Shown in pieces: positions 1 through 10,736 of a stretch of DNA of 64,000 bases (position 1 is its first letter; every line of letters begins with the position of its first letter). The notes under the pieces are model-generated. The model ran no database searches, was not told the origin of the DNA, and worked only from the letters and a program-made list of their open reading frames with translations. Source of the stretch: Whalleya microplaca (lineage: Eukaryota > Ascomycota > Sordariomycetes > Xylariales > Xylariaceae); contig MU385739.1 of NCBI GenBank assembly GCA_022497155.1, positions 124,001-188,000 on the forward strand. Reading direction: 5' to 3'. The position numbers and the translations under genes were made by a program.

Positions 1-164
1 GACTAGCCCTGAAACGGATCATATATATGCAGCGTATGCAGCAGCAGATGATGATGAATATTAACAAACGCCGGTATTCCTAAAACCCCTCGTAGATTTT
101 CTTTATCTCCCAATCTATTATTAAGACCAACAAGCCTACCAACTACTTTTCGAGCCCTGCCTAC
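1..164. other. 3' flank of the DGAT1-like gene
   Basis: AT-rich flank containing a short CAGCAGATGATGATGA-type microsatellite near base 40. No coding signal was seen. It would contain the 3' UTR of the minus-strand gene that ends at 165. Confidence 0.5.
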
Positions 165-1896
165 TTAGTTTAATAAGGTCTGCTGGTTCATCGCCATCTT
201 CTTGGCCACGGAGCCGTACTTAGCCTGCCACGCGTAGAAGTAGATGAGCGCGGCGAACGGCTGGCCCAGGATCGTGAACGAGACCCAGAAGATGCAGTTG
301 CCGATGAGCCGGCTGTTGGGGCCCTTCATCTTCTCGAAGACGCGCGTTATCCAGATCAGGGGGATTTGGACGATCATACCCAGGAACGCAACACCTAAGA
401 TATATCGAGTAAGCACAAATACTATGCTGTGAACTAAACGAGTAGATAATACATACCAATAATGTTCTTCGTGGGTATTCCGACGAGCAATTCGTGAAGA
501 ACCGCCGAGACGAAGAACACGGCGATGCTAGCGGACTGCATGCTCCAGCCTCTACCCAGTAGCGGGGTGAAGATATGTCTCTTCATGAACTGGTAAACGG
601 GCTTGTTCCACAATCTCCAGTAGTCTCCCAGGCCGGCGGAGTTCCACCAGTCGTCGTAGAAAGACCGGTCACCGAACCGCATAATCTCGGCTAGCGCGTT
701 GAGGGATGACTGGAAAAGAGCAAAGAAGCCGGCTAGCCAAATAACAAGCGATATTGTGGATAGCTTCAGGAGTCTCTCCACGATCGATACTAGATCGAGG
801 TGATCTATTTTGTCGAGCGAATTCCATAGTACGGGCGCCGCATACTGGGCACTACAGAACCAGATGAACACACTGAGGCAGACCGTCTCACTCAGTCGTT
901 TGATCACGAAGAGCCACCTGATATTTTCGGACCGCGGGTATACCGGCTGGTAGACAAGCGTTGGAGCCCACCAGAAGTAGGTCAGATTGCCCATCGTGAT
1001 ATTTTGCGGATACGGACACTGCGTATACAACTCGGGCAAAGATGCTAATTCGCCTTTGATCGGATGAAGGTAGGCATGACGCAGGTCTCGATTCGTTAAA
1101 GCGTACGATATAACCTTCATGTAGACGATGATAACGTGGAGCTCCGTTATAGTACCGATCAAGGGGTGGTGGATATGGAAGTAGACCACCCAGCTGTGAA
1201 CGGCGAGGGCCAAGGTCGCATTAAACAGATGTGCGCCTCGGATGCTCTGCCATTTCTTCTCGAACTTGGCCTGCTGATCCTCTGTGGGGCTGCTGGATCC
1301 GCCTCGGCTGGATTGCGCTCTCGATATCCTTGCCTGCTTTGCCGCGTACCATTCGAACGAGTAGGCGATGAAGAGATGGCATGGGACCAGGACGTAAAGG
1401 AGGAATCCGACGATGACATCCTTCTGGCGGAAGTCATGGCACGTCAGGCAAATCAGGTTTCCGTACTACCCGACTGTGAGTGCTTTGATCACAAGCTAGT
1501 AACTTGTCTTCGATATAGACCAACCTTTTGCATGTTCTCGATGATCAACCGCAAGTTTCCCACCACTGGCATATGTTAGTACACACTTGCCCTGGCAGAC
1601 CAATGTCGAGTAGGCACCATATTCGTACCTAGAACAATAACCATCAGGTTTCGAAAACCGAGAAAACTCGGCGTAGTTCCGGCATCATGGCTGAGCGTCG
1701 AGGGTCGGCTTTGGGAGTGAATAGCCGTGACGTGCCTATACTTTTTGATCGCGAACGTTTTCTTCTCTATGTTCACGCTCCCGTTCGTACCCCCGTTTAC
1801 GGGCTTAGACTCGGCTGTAGAGCCTGGTCGTCGTAGAGCTGCTGCATCGGCGGATGTCTCCACGCTTGTGGTGGTGGCCGAGTCTATCTCACCCAT
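165..1896 (-). CDS. Diacylglycerol O-acyltransferase, DGAT1/ACAT-type MBOAT
   Basis: Predicted ER multi-pass acyltransferase making triacylglycerol (or sterol ester) from acyl-CoA. Four exons fit on the minus strand: 1896-1629, 1565-1525, 1465-457 and 394-165, giving about 515 aa, a normal DGAT1 length. An upstream open codon at 1911 is TTG, so the first Met (MGEID) at 1896 is chosen. Visible hallmarks are a hydrophilic Ser/Thr-rich N-terminus, IIENMQKYGNLICL after the second intron, the family motif FYDDWWNS, and the catalytic-histidine region VSAVLHELLVG, with many hydrophobic segments. Donors are GTACGA, GTTGGT (weak) and GTATGT. The motif identifies the DGAT1/ACAT branch of the MBOAT family. 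DGAT1 rather than the sterol enzyme ARE is my preference by overall look, not proven. Confidence 0.88.
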
Positions 1897-2525
1897 GCTT
1901 GAATCGAACAACTATCTCGCTATGAGAAATCACCTATGCCCGTCTACAAACATCTAGGACTTTCAATTAGGAATTTGAAAATCTGCAAAATCGTTAGTGG
2001 AAGCTTCGAGTTGTAGTCTTGTGTATAAATAGCTTGCACTCGCAACGCCACTGTCGCATTCGTCTAAATCTATTTACCAACAATGAAGCGGGACGGCCCA
2101 TACATACATATTACTCGAGACTCGAACCTATCACAAAATCGGCCCGTTACACAATGGGAAGGAGGAAGGAGGCTGATAATGAGAACGAGTCCATACCATG
2201 CATATACATAAGTAAACGTACTACCTAATAGTGCCGTCATACACCGTATACGAGACACCCCGGACACATCTAGATGCGGTACGTACGTGAAAGGGAGGGG
2301 AATGGCGTCCTTCCTTTGCGGCTGCTAGAGGTCGGCGTGTGTTGCTTTTCGGGTAGACGATTGGCTCAATTGGAATGTCGCAGAAAGTAGGAAGATATGG
2401 CTTAATATATGTAGATGTGAAGGATGTGCCTAGGCTTGGTTCTACCTACTAGCAGCGATTAGATACCTATCGCCACTGGCATTGCATCACCCTGTCGATC
2501 TAGGATATGTGGTGGGGACCAAGGA

Positions 2526-2583
2526 GCTAACGTAGCTACCTATGTAGCTAGCTACGTACGTACGTGCTAGTACAGATCTGTAC
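2526..2583. repeat. Cluster of nested short palindromes (TAGCTA/TACGTA/AGATCT)
   Basis: Overlapping self-complementary words (GTAGCTAC, TAGCTAGCTA, ACGTACGTACGT, GTACAGATCTGTAC) follow each other within about 58 bases. They could form alternative hairpins. No coding frame is supported. Confidence 0.6.
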
Positions 2584-3155
2584 GGGGATGAAGGTGTATA
2601 AGTTCTCTTATTATACGCGTAGAATGGCTATTAGTCGCATTGAAAGAAAGCCTTTGCCAATATGCAGCTCAGTGTGTTGACCTTGTGTCTGGCGAGGGCG
2701 CTTCCAACTCTATTGTCACACGTACAGCTTAAAGTTGGGATGACATGCGGTGAGTTGATTCGTAGAGAAATCCGAAGTCAGAGCCGGGGGCTTTGTTTAC
2801 ATAGTAGAAGAAGATGCTAGCCTTCAATCTCCTAAAGAATGCAGAAGAATGGAAAAATTTTCACCGAGAATACCGTAACAAAACAAATGAAAGAGACGCT
2901 GGAGCAGTACTTGCATTTAGATAATTGCCTGAGCAAGGTTGATTAGCATGTGAAGAGTTCAAGGGCTTGGCCACGAGCGTTTTCGTTCGTAGTCGAATGA
3001 CAATGAACCTGAATGGTCTGGCCTATCTGGGCAGTGGAGAATGCCGCCGGTGCCGTGGACCAGATGAGTGACAGCCCATGCGGGCCGGCAGGACTGGAGG
3101 TTCGCTAAAGAAAGAGAAAGCGGGACAACATTGCTCCATCGTCCGCTTTAGCGTT

Positions 3156-3171
3156 AGGTACCTAGGTACCT
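3156..3171. repeat. AGGTACCTAGGTACCT palindrome
   Basis: Perfect 16-bp inverted repeat. Related TACCTAGGTA words recur around 7982-7994 and 51493-51505, so this is a genome-style microrepeat rather than a site tied to one gene. Confidence 0.7.
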
Positions 3172-3460
3172 TAAGTCTTTTCAGCCTCAGTTAGTGGAGT
3201 AGGAACAAAGGCAGGAAGACCTTGGCCGCCCCAGGGTACATGCGCTAACCGCTTCGGTTGTGGCTGAAAGCTCCCTGTCGCGAAATTACCTGAGCTGTTG
3301 ACTGTCTTCTGGGACCTTTTCCATTCCAAGCAATCAGCTGCATGACCTGCCCATTTGCAGCCTTGCCGCCAAAACACTCATACACCGAAAATTACTCGAT
3401 ACATCAATATATAGGGACTCAAACTTCTACACATTCTGATCCTATGTGCTTATAACCATC

Positions 3461-5612
3461 ATGGCTTATGATCCACGTGGGGATCACGCTGGAGGTGGTG
3501 GAGGACATGATAATGGTGGCTTCGTGAGGGCTAGAGGCCGACGTGAGTATTTGACATTATCTTACCTCTCTATATTGTCTGGGCAAGAATTCGACTATAT
3601 TATTGGATGCCATACAGAGTCCTCACGGATTCTATAGATGGGTCCACACCAAGACTTGCAACTATTGCTGTTCTGAGTGTATCAAGCCAGCAATTTATAT
3701 ATTCAGCGTCTTATCTCATTCGTACTATGTCCTGTTCATACATCCATATGCTTATTGCTGACGACTTGTGACTCCAGGGCCGGTGACCGACTATGGATCA
3801 ACGGTGGCACATTGGATGCGCAATCGCCAGCCGCGATTCAAAGGCTCTTTCAGTGGCGAAGTTGAACGCCCTACTGCTAGTTATATCGTTGATGTAAGTT
3901 TACAGCTCATAATATTGATTATATGTTATATGCTGAATGATATGTAGATGCTCCCACCACTAGCAAGAGTTACCAACCCTGCTGACTCTGTTCCTACGAA
4001 ACATCTTCACTCATCATTAAACAAAATCAAGCATCCCGTCAACGTTGTCCGCTGGACTCCAGAAGGCCGACGGTTATTAACAGCATCCAGTAGTGGCGAA
4101 TTTACATTATGGAATGGCACCGGATTCAATTTCGAGACCATTATGCAAGCTCATGATGTTGCGATACGGGCACTTGCTTATTCCCATAGCGACGATTGGC
4201 TAATATCGGCTGACCACGACGGCATCATCAAATACTGGCAGCCTAACTTCAACAATGTCCAGGTGATCCAGGGCCACCATGACCCGATCAGGGATCTTGC
4301 ATTCAGCCCTAACGACTCTAAATTCGTCACAGCCTCCGATGACTCTTCTCTCAAAATTTTCGACTTTGCGGGTGGTGTAGCTGAGTCAACACTGCAGGGT
4401 CATGGCTGGGACGCCAAAACCTGTGACTGGCACCCTACGAAAGGACTCATAGTTTCAGGATCTAAGGACCATCTAATTAAACTGTGGGATCCGAGGACGC
4501 AGCGGTGTCTCACCACCCTCCATGGCCATAAAAATACTGTCACCAAAACGGCATTTGAGCGAGTGATGGGCTGGTGTCTAGCAACATCGGCCCGGGACCA
4601 GACGGCAAGGATATTCGATATACGGATGATGAGAGACATATGCCTACTGAGGGGGCACGAGAAGGACATATCAACCCTAACATGGCATCCCGTTCATTCG
4701 AACCTACTCAGTACGGGAGGCAGCGAGGGCTCCTTATTCCACTACCTATTGGACGAGCCAAACACACCCGCAGGCCAGGCTATCAGCACAGCTGTCTACG
4801 AAAGCTCAGACCCGTTGACAGCGCCCGCACAATCTATATACCCAGCCCACAAGATCCCGTTCGCCCACGACTTCGCTATCTGGTCACTCGACTGGCACCC
4901 CCTCGGCCACATCCTCGCCTCGGGCTCAAACGACCGGATCACTAGATTTTGGTCTCGCGCTCGGCCCGGGGAGACGGACGTCTTCCAAGACCGGTATCAC
5001 ATCGGCGAAGCCGCCGCCGAAGCGCAAGGAACCTGGGACCGACGCGGCGGCCGACGGCAGCGGCAAGAGGAAGAGGAGCAGGAGCTCGAGGACGAGATGG
5101 AGGGCCTGGTGGACCAGAAGATGCCGCTCAAGCAGCCCACCGCGTTCCCCGGCCTGCCCGGCCTCCCCGGCCTCTCCCTCCCCGCCAACGGCGTGCCACC
5201 GCCACCACCACCCCAGATCCCCGGCGTCAGCGCCGCGGGAGGCCCGCCTCTACCATTCCCGATGCCCAACGCGAACGGCGCGCCGCCGCCGCTCCCCGGC
5301 GGCCTGGACCCGAATAACCCGGCCGACTTCGCCAAGATCGCCGAGCTGATGCAGAAGGCCGGCCTGCCGCCGCCGCCGCCCCCCGGCCTGCTCCCGCCGG
5401 GCCTCATTCCCCCGCCGAATCTGGGTATGCTGCCGGGCTTCCCGCCCCCGCCACCGATGCAGCCTGCGACTGCGGCCGCGGCCGCGGCTATGGGGGGTGT
5501 GGAGATGCAGTCGGATGGGAGCAATTCGGGGCGCAGGAGGGCGCCGCTTCCTAGCCAGGAGGAGAGCTTGCGCATGGAGCAGAAGAAGGGGAATTATACC
5601 CGCGTGCGTTAG
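3461..5612 (+). CDS. PFS2: Polyadenylation factor subunit 2 (WD40; WDR33 homologue)
   Basis: WD-repeat subunit of the nuclear pre-mRNA cleavage/polyadenylation complex. In this family it helps recognise the poly(A) signal. Exons are 3461-3542, 3778-3893 and 3948-5612. The phases fit GTGAGT..CAG and GTAAGT..TAG introns and give 620 aa. The Gly-rich start leads into the conserved segment containing [20 protein letters not shown], then seven or so WD repeats at roughly residues 95-405 (e.g. [20 protein letters not shown]). The C-terminal third is low-complexity, rich in Pro/Gly with polyproline runs (about residues 460-590) and much more GC-rich than the WD part. Identification is strong because the N-terminal block and WD array match Pfs2 throughout. 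Confidence 0.93.
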
Positions 5613-6491
5613 TAGTCGACACCGTATGCTGGGAAGTAACACCCCTTCGGCTGTTCTTGGAACCTTTGGTGGGCACTCCGTCCAGCGATTCGTCTGCCTC
5701 TGTCCCCCGATATTATCCCATTAGGAAGCGTGGTGAACGGGTAGTGAATGCTGAGAGGAGATCGTCTTCGTAAGAAAAGAGTTAGTTGTATCGACACCGC
5801 TTAGCCTCACTACGATTTAGTAGAAGGGCAAGCAAATACCCGGCGTTCAAGGGCGTTGGGGGAAACAGAATTCCAAATTAGCTAGCTAGCAATGGAAATG
5901 CGGTAGGAACCCTGGTATGTAATATCCTGGCTAGATATCAAGGCAGCTTGCATAAGCCGCATTTTTGGAATGCTCCATTACCAACAGATGGGGGGGGGGA
6001 AACATAGGAAATGCATGCAACACGAAGGTTACGAACTAACTGTATTAATAATATCGATTATAGCGGGTTGGTTTCATGCAATGAAGTGTACTAGTGATCG
6101 ATGATGATGTTGTCCGTATACTTGTGTATATTATGTACTATCTAAATGTGTTTTCTATGCTATGCTATGCTATGCCGTTCCGCCATACCATGCCGTGCTG
6201 TGCTGCTGTGCCGTATTTGAATATGAACGTAATAGCGTTATGTGTTGTGTACATGAGATAGATCTATGACCAAAATAGACCGAAAATATGATGGATGCCA
6301 CTATCAAACGTGTCGTGACGCGTGATGCAATGCGATGTAATGCGACGCGCTGCCAAAACAATGTATGTATAGCCATTCCAATACAAGTACAAAATCAGCC
6401 GCCCCTTCCCCCCTTACTTCCCCCCTCTCATCATGTCTATTCCTGAAACCCCCTTTCGTCCCATCCGTTCATCCTAACCTTTGGACCAATA
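5613..6491. other. Convergent 3' intergenic region
   Basis: Lies between the 3' ends of Pfs2 (+) and Nuc1 (-). It holds a 10-G homopolymer (5990-5999) and a TATGC pentanucleotide repeat (about 6155-6176). No gene seen. Confidence 0.6.
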
Positions 6492-7571
6492 TCACGACCG
6501 GGAATTCGACCCAGACTGCTGCTTCGCAAACGCCTTCTGCCGATCGGCGTAGTCCTTGATGACGAGCGCGCACGGCGTATCCGCACACAGCCTCCGCCGC
6601 CTCTGGACCGGCAACTTAGTCGCGAACTCGAGGCCGCTGGCGCGCTCGACGGCCTCGACGGGGACCTCGAAGTCCGCGAGCGGCTTCTCATTCGGGATGG
6701 GCTCGTTGGGGAGCACGAAGGCCCCCAGCGCCACGTTCCCGCCCACGGCGCCGTCCTCGGCGAAGATGACCTTGTAGAAGTGCGTGGGCACCGCGACGTT
6801 CGGCGGGCTGCCGATGACCTCGTACCGCGTGTACCACTTGCCGTCATTCTTATCCCGACGCGGGAGGTACAGCGGGCCCGTGACGACGCGCACGCTGGGG
6901 TAGCGGCCCGTCAGCCGCCGGCAGAAGTCCTCCACGTGCGCCCAGTAGTCGCGGTTGAAGCCCTCGCCGACCTGCGGGCACATGTTCGTCAGGAAGAAGG
7001 TCTCGTCCATGGCGGCCTGGCTCCAGCGCGCGTCCGCCGCCGGCACCTGGTGGCCCCGGTCGTACCCCGAGCGGAAGTAGTCCTTCAGCCGCGCGCGGAA
7101 CTTGTCCGGGACCGCCGCGTCCTCGATGAAGGTGCTGTGCTTGCGGTCGCCGTCCCGTTGGGCGAGCGAGGCGGCGGTTATGTGCTCGACTACCCATTGC
7201 GGGTTCCGCAGGCGCCGGTCGAAGGACGAGATTAGCGCCGCGCGCGTCGCGACGTCGGAGACGGGGCCCGGGAACCCGTACTCGAAGAGGCCCGAGGGGT
7301 CGACGGGGCCTTGGCCCAGGGCCGCGGGGGCGGAGGTCGATAGACCAGTTTGTGGTTGGTTGTTGGGAGGGGGAGAGAAGATCTGCTTCGCGGGAATGGG
7401 GATCGGTTGCGTCGAGGTAGACGTTGTAGTGGTGGTGGTCGTGCTGTTCAGGGTCTTGGTATCGAGCTTGTTGCGCTCGGGTTGCGATCGCAGTTGGTAC
7501 ATGCTTGCGGTTATGGCGGCGCCGGCTCCTGCGCTCGCGGCTGCGATGATTGCGATTGTGGTTTTGGACAT
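6492..7571 (-). CDS. NUC1: Mitochondrial DNA/RNA non-specific endonuclease (EndoG/Nuc1)
   Basis: Beta-beta-alpha-metal nuclease of the mitochondrial intermembrane space, involved in mitochondrial DNA turnover and fungal programmed cell death in characterised species. It is a single exon of 359 aa from ATG at 7571. The open frame extends slightly upstream, but the chosen start places a hydrophobic Ala-rich mitochondrial anchor at residues 4-25. A Thr/Pro-rich linker follows. The catalytic DRGHQVPAAD motif is at residues 171-180 (His174 is the expected general base). The metal-site region around FFLTNMCPQVGEGFNRDYW contains the conserved Asn. Length and motifs match an intact EndoG protein. Confidence 0.94.
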   Translation of the reverse strand: MSKTTIAIIAAASAGAGAAITASMYQLRSQPERNKLDTKTLNSTTTTTTTSTSTQPIPIPAKQIFSPPPNNQPQTGLSTSAPAALGQGPVDPSGLFEYGFPGPVSDVATRAALISSFDRRLRNPQWVVEHITAASLAQRDGDRKHSTFIEDAAVPDKFRARLKDYFRSGYDRGHQVPAADARWSQAAMDETFFLTNMCPQVGEGFNRDYWAHVEDFCRRLTGRYPSVRVVTGPLYLPRRDKNDGKWYTRYEVIGSPPNVAVPTHFYKVIFAEDGAVGGNVALGAFVLPNEPIPNEKPLADFEVPVEAVERASGLEFATKLPVQRRRRLCADTPCALVIKDYADRQKAFAKQQSGSNSRS

Positions 7572-9030
7572 GGTGGGCGAAGGGAAGGGGGGCCTCCCTC
7601 TCATGAGCTCGACGGCGTGGGTGGGAGTGGTTTTTGTAGGAGATCAAAAGACACCGAAGACACTATTGGGAAGAAGAGACAGGGGGGTCAGGCGTGATAT
7701 GTGAGCAACTATGCGGCTCACGCGGAGAGGGTTACAACGGCCTCGTGGTGGTGCCAGGTGTGCTGCAGATGTCTCACCTGCGATCTCCGAGATATTGAGA
7801 TTTTTTCTGAGATTTCAGCCTCGGGGCCAGGGTTCGCCAAGAGTTGACAGGGGCCGCAGGGCTGTCAAGATGGCTGCGACAGCCAGTGGGAGGGTCGGCT
7901 GCTGCAAGGTACCGTGCGCCTGGGTCGTATGTGGGTGTCAACGTTGATTGGCAGCTGTCAGCCTTGTACGCCCAGGAATAAGTACCTAGGTACATGTATT
8001 TATACTTGATGAGACTCATCAGCATCACATGCCACACTTACACCGAGAATAGATTGCAATGCTGTCAACCTTTAAACAGTCATTCCAGTCATCGGTCTAT
8101 TTTATAGTCGCCCGACCTCATTACAGTTTGCTGCGACTACCTACACCATCCCATTCAGCTGAGTTCGTTCGATGACGCGAATCAGCTGATACTCTTTACT
8201 ATCATAGCCTGCCGCCTCCCTCTTCTTGCTGCCTATGTCTGTGTAAGACACAAGCTACATATTCTACCAGAAACGCGAAAAGACTTGAATACTATTCCGT
8301 AGATTTAATCATACCCCGAGCGGCTCTTTAACAAACTATAACTGCGTTACATAAATATATTAATTTGAGCGTCGGCCCCTATTTCTTGGGTTGCCACCCC
8401 CGTATACGTAGGTTGCAATGTTACATTTCGCAGTGAGTGTCGTAATCTTCCAAATGACAAATCATTCGACGCAAAGGATACTGTCTACTTAATAAGTATC
8501 TAGCATGAGAACGTGCCTTTCATTTATAGTAAGGAGAATACTGTGTTCGAGCAGCTCCCTATAAGAGACGATGAAAGCTTACGTAATACATTCAATTAGT
8601 CGAAATATTGAACAGTGAACCCAAAGTAGGTTCGTAAATCTAATATTATTAATGCTGTCTATTAGTGCAGTCATCTTTTAGTTCCTCGTTTTCCGCTGGC
8701 ATCGTTATATGCCTCAGGTAGGGACACACTTTCGAATCAAAATACTGAAGTACTATTTAAACTTTACGGAACTGTATATCCGTCTCCATCATACCACCTA
8801 GCATAACGGAAGTTAATACACAGTGCATCGATTATCACAACTATTACGATTTCAGAACTATTTCAGAGAAAATCCCCAAGGGGGGTTGGTATTACTATTA
8901 AAAACTAGATATGGCGTTGGCACTAGCCAACCCAAGTATCTTCACACCTACAGACTAGCATAACCCAGCTCATGCTGACTTACATGCTTCTATAGCTATC
9001 CTAATTTCGGCAATCTCTACATGCACTCAC
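7572..9030. other. Intergenic, no gene seen
   Basis: The Nuc1 promoter side gives way after about 8.1 kb to AT-rich sequence with no long frame. This is the left edge of the gene-poor 9-22 kb stretch. Confidence 0.5.
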
Positions 9031-9318
9031 TTACTTGACAACGTTTCTCTGTTCCCGTCTGCCCACCGCGTTGCGGGTAATGGGAACATAAGCCTGTGCA
9101 GGGGGCGTGACATGATGACAACATTGACAATAGCACTTGCCGAGCTGGCACTTGCAGTCCCCATTGCACTTGAAACCCTCGCAGAAACACTCGGGGTTTT
9201 GTGGGGGTGCTTGATGCTCGGTTTGAGCATTGTCACCTTGAGCAGCATTGCCTTGAGAAGTGTTGCCTTGAGTAGTGCTCTTGTCCTCGCTTGGGGACTT
9301 GTTGCTTTGAGAAGCCAT
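9031..9318 (-). CDS. Cysteine-rich metallothionein-like protein
   Basis: Small 95-aa frame with ATG at 9318. The N-terminal half is polar with an imperfect TQGN/SQGN/AQGD repeat (residues 16-32). The centre is a cysteine cluster of nine Cys at 44, 46, 51, 55, 57, 62, 64, 66 and 67, followed by His68-His69. C-x-C and C-C spacing of this kind is typical of metal-thiolate proteins and suggests Cu/Zn/Cd binding. There is no signal peptide, so it is probably cytosolic. The stop overlaps a good donor (AAG TAA GTGAG can be read as a GTAAGTGAG donor), so the mature C-terminus after the Cys block may differ. I do not recognise an exact family member; the function is inferred from Cys spacing. Confidence 0.68.
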   Translation of the reverse strand: MASQSNKSPSEDKSTTQGNTSQGNAAQGDNAQTEHQAPPQNPECFCEGFKCNGDCKCQLGKCYCQCCHHVTPPAQAYVPITRNAVGRREQRNVVK

Positions 9319-9443
9319 GTTCAGTGCTGTGTTGATCTGTTGGTGAGTTACTACAAGTGGAAGTGGTTGGTAGGCTGTAGGTTCGATCCCGTGCGGGTTG
9401 TAGAGAGAAAGAAGAAGGGTGTAAGATGTGGATAGAGTAACTC

Positions 9444-9451
9444 CTTATAAG
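9444..9451 (-). promoter_or_regulatory. TATA-like box of the metallothionein-like gene
   Basis: Reads TTATAAGG on the minus strand, about 125 bp upstream of the ATG at 9318. Position and sequence fit a fungal TATA element; not otherwise supported. Confidence 0.4.
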
Positions 9452-10165
9452 CAGATCAATTCAATTGGTAACGTCTGTATTGTTTCTGTTGTTGCTGGTA
9501 GTAACAAACCTCGAGTTCTTGAAGGGGCGCGCTGATACGAGAACAACAAAGCTGATGCAGACACAAAGGTTTCATGCCAGCAATAGCACAATACCTTGTG
9601 CCGCTGTGCCTTATACCCATTGTTTGTAGGTATGGTGCCAATTTGCACTTCTTGGTTTCACGCATAGGGCATGTTCAAGGAGACTATTGATAACACTTAT
9701 ATGAGTATCATAATAGGCTAAAGTGGACATACTACCCAATATTTACCGAGACCATATTATCCATGGTGTTTATTCTTACATTGACATTATAGCGTTAAGT
9801 AACGAAAAGTGAAATCCCACAGTTCTTGCTCTAGTAGATGTACCGAATTCATCTGAAATAGCTTCCTTGTTCCCGAGCTGCGTCTTTGCCATTATTGCGA
9901 GTCTATTGAATATAAAATATTTTGAGTGAAACACAATTTGCCTTCTAGAGTATAGGCTAAGATTTATAGGACATTTCGTATTGCGTGTATATAAGTGGCA
10001 ACCGGTTTCCTTTTGTTATGATATTCCATATGTTCAGAAGCGTCAGCGCGCTACTAGATGAACTTCACCTTTGTAAATACATTCGAAGCCAATACATTGA
10101 CTTTGGCTGTGTGATCATAGGTCTCAATCTGTCTGTGTAAGTGCATGCTGACTTCTGTCATAAAG

Positions 10166-10370
10166 TATCATAGTTATTGTGTATGTAATTGTTATTTGAG
10201 TGCTGCCGTTATCGCAACTAGCAAATTGAGTGTTGTCCCTGTCTAAGTTCCCCGTCTAAGTAATCTTCTAGTATGTGAGGGGATCCTATTTGAATACAGA
10301 GTCTCCGGAGCGGCTATTTACCTGATCTCCATACTAGCAGGGGTAACTAACAACTACCCCTATTGTGATA
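10166..10370 (+). repeat. Dispersed repeat family, copy A
   Basis: About 205 bp that aligns by eye, end to end, with the reverse complement of 27144-27332. It starts near TATCATAGTTATTGTGTATG and ends near CAACTACCCCTATTGTGAT. Shorter relatives lie at 12420-12577 and 43100-43160. Probably a decayed LTR or MITE-like element; no ORF. Confidence 0.65.
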
Positions 10371-10736
10371 TAAAAGCATAATATTGGGTTAAGTGTACTT
10401 ACATTGTTATTATAGAAGATTTTCAAGTGGCTAGATGTCTGCATCGTCGACATACTGAGTCCAACGGGAAGGAACAACATCAGATACACAGGCTCCTTCT
10501 TTTCAATTAACTGTCAATCTAAATGAGAATCTTTGCTTGATAAGATTTCCATATAGCTATATCTACGTATCTATGCAGGTAACGACAATATAAGTTAATT
10601 GTTTCGTTCCTCCAAAACCCCATATAATGATGTGTGATATTCAGACGAATAGAAATATAACGACAGGCAAATCCGTTATATCTCCTTTCCACAAATAAAT
10701 AAATCTAGAATATGTTGGATAAGCTCAAGGTTAAAC

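Larger units (their letters stand above)
1897..3460. other. Intergenic region, no convincing gene
   Basis: This separates the DGAT1-like gene and Pfs2, which are transcribed divergently. It contains dense short palindromes (2526-2583, 3156-3171). A hydrophobic ATG-initiated stretch at 2662 runs into a GTGAGT donor-like site, but no partner exon was found. A minus-strand 68-codon frame at 3377-3171 opens with GTG and has one zinc-knuckle-like C-x4-H-x4-C. I do not call it. Confidence 0.5.
9319..10736. other. AT-rich intergenic region with repeat relic
   Basis: No frame looks like a real gene. Includes copy A of a dispersed repeat (10166-10370). Confidence 0.55.

Noticed and set aside
3171..3377. 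68-codon minus frame with C-x4-H-x4-C, zinc-knuckle-like
   Set aside because: Opens at GTG right after a stop, lacks the first two zinc ligands, and sits in the Pfs2 promoter.
4997..5575. 192-codon minus frame opposite the Pfs2 C-terminus
   Set aside because: Mirror of the GC-rich Pro/Gly repeat coding sequence; Gly/Pro composition only.
6850..7647. 265-codon minus frame overlapping Nuc1
   Set aside because: Shadow frame of Nuc1, Arg/Pro-rich, no family feature.
9380..9400. GGTTCGATCCC resembling a tRNA T-loop
   Set aside because: The flanking bases do not pair into a T-stem and no acceptor or anticodon arm could be found.
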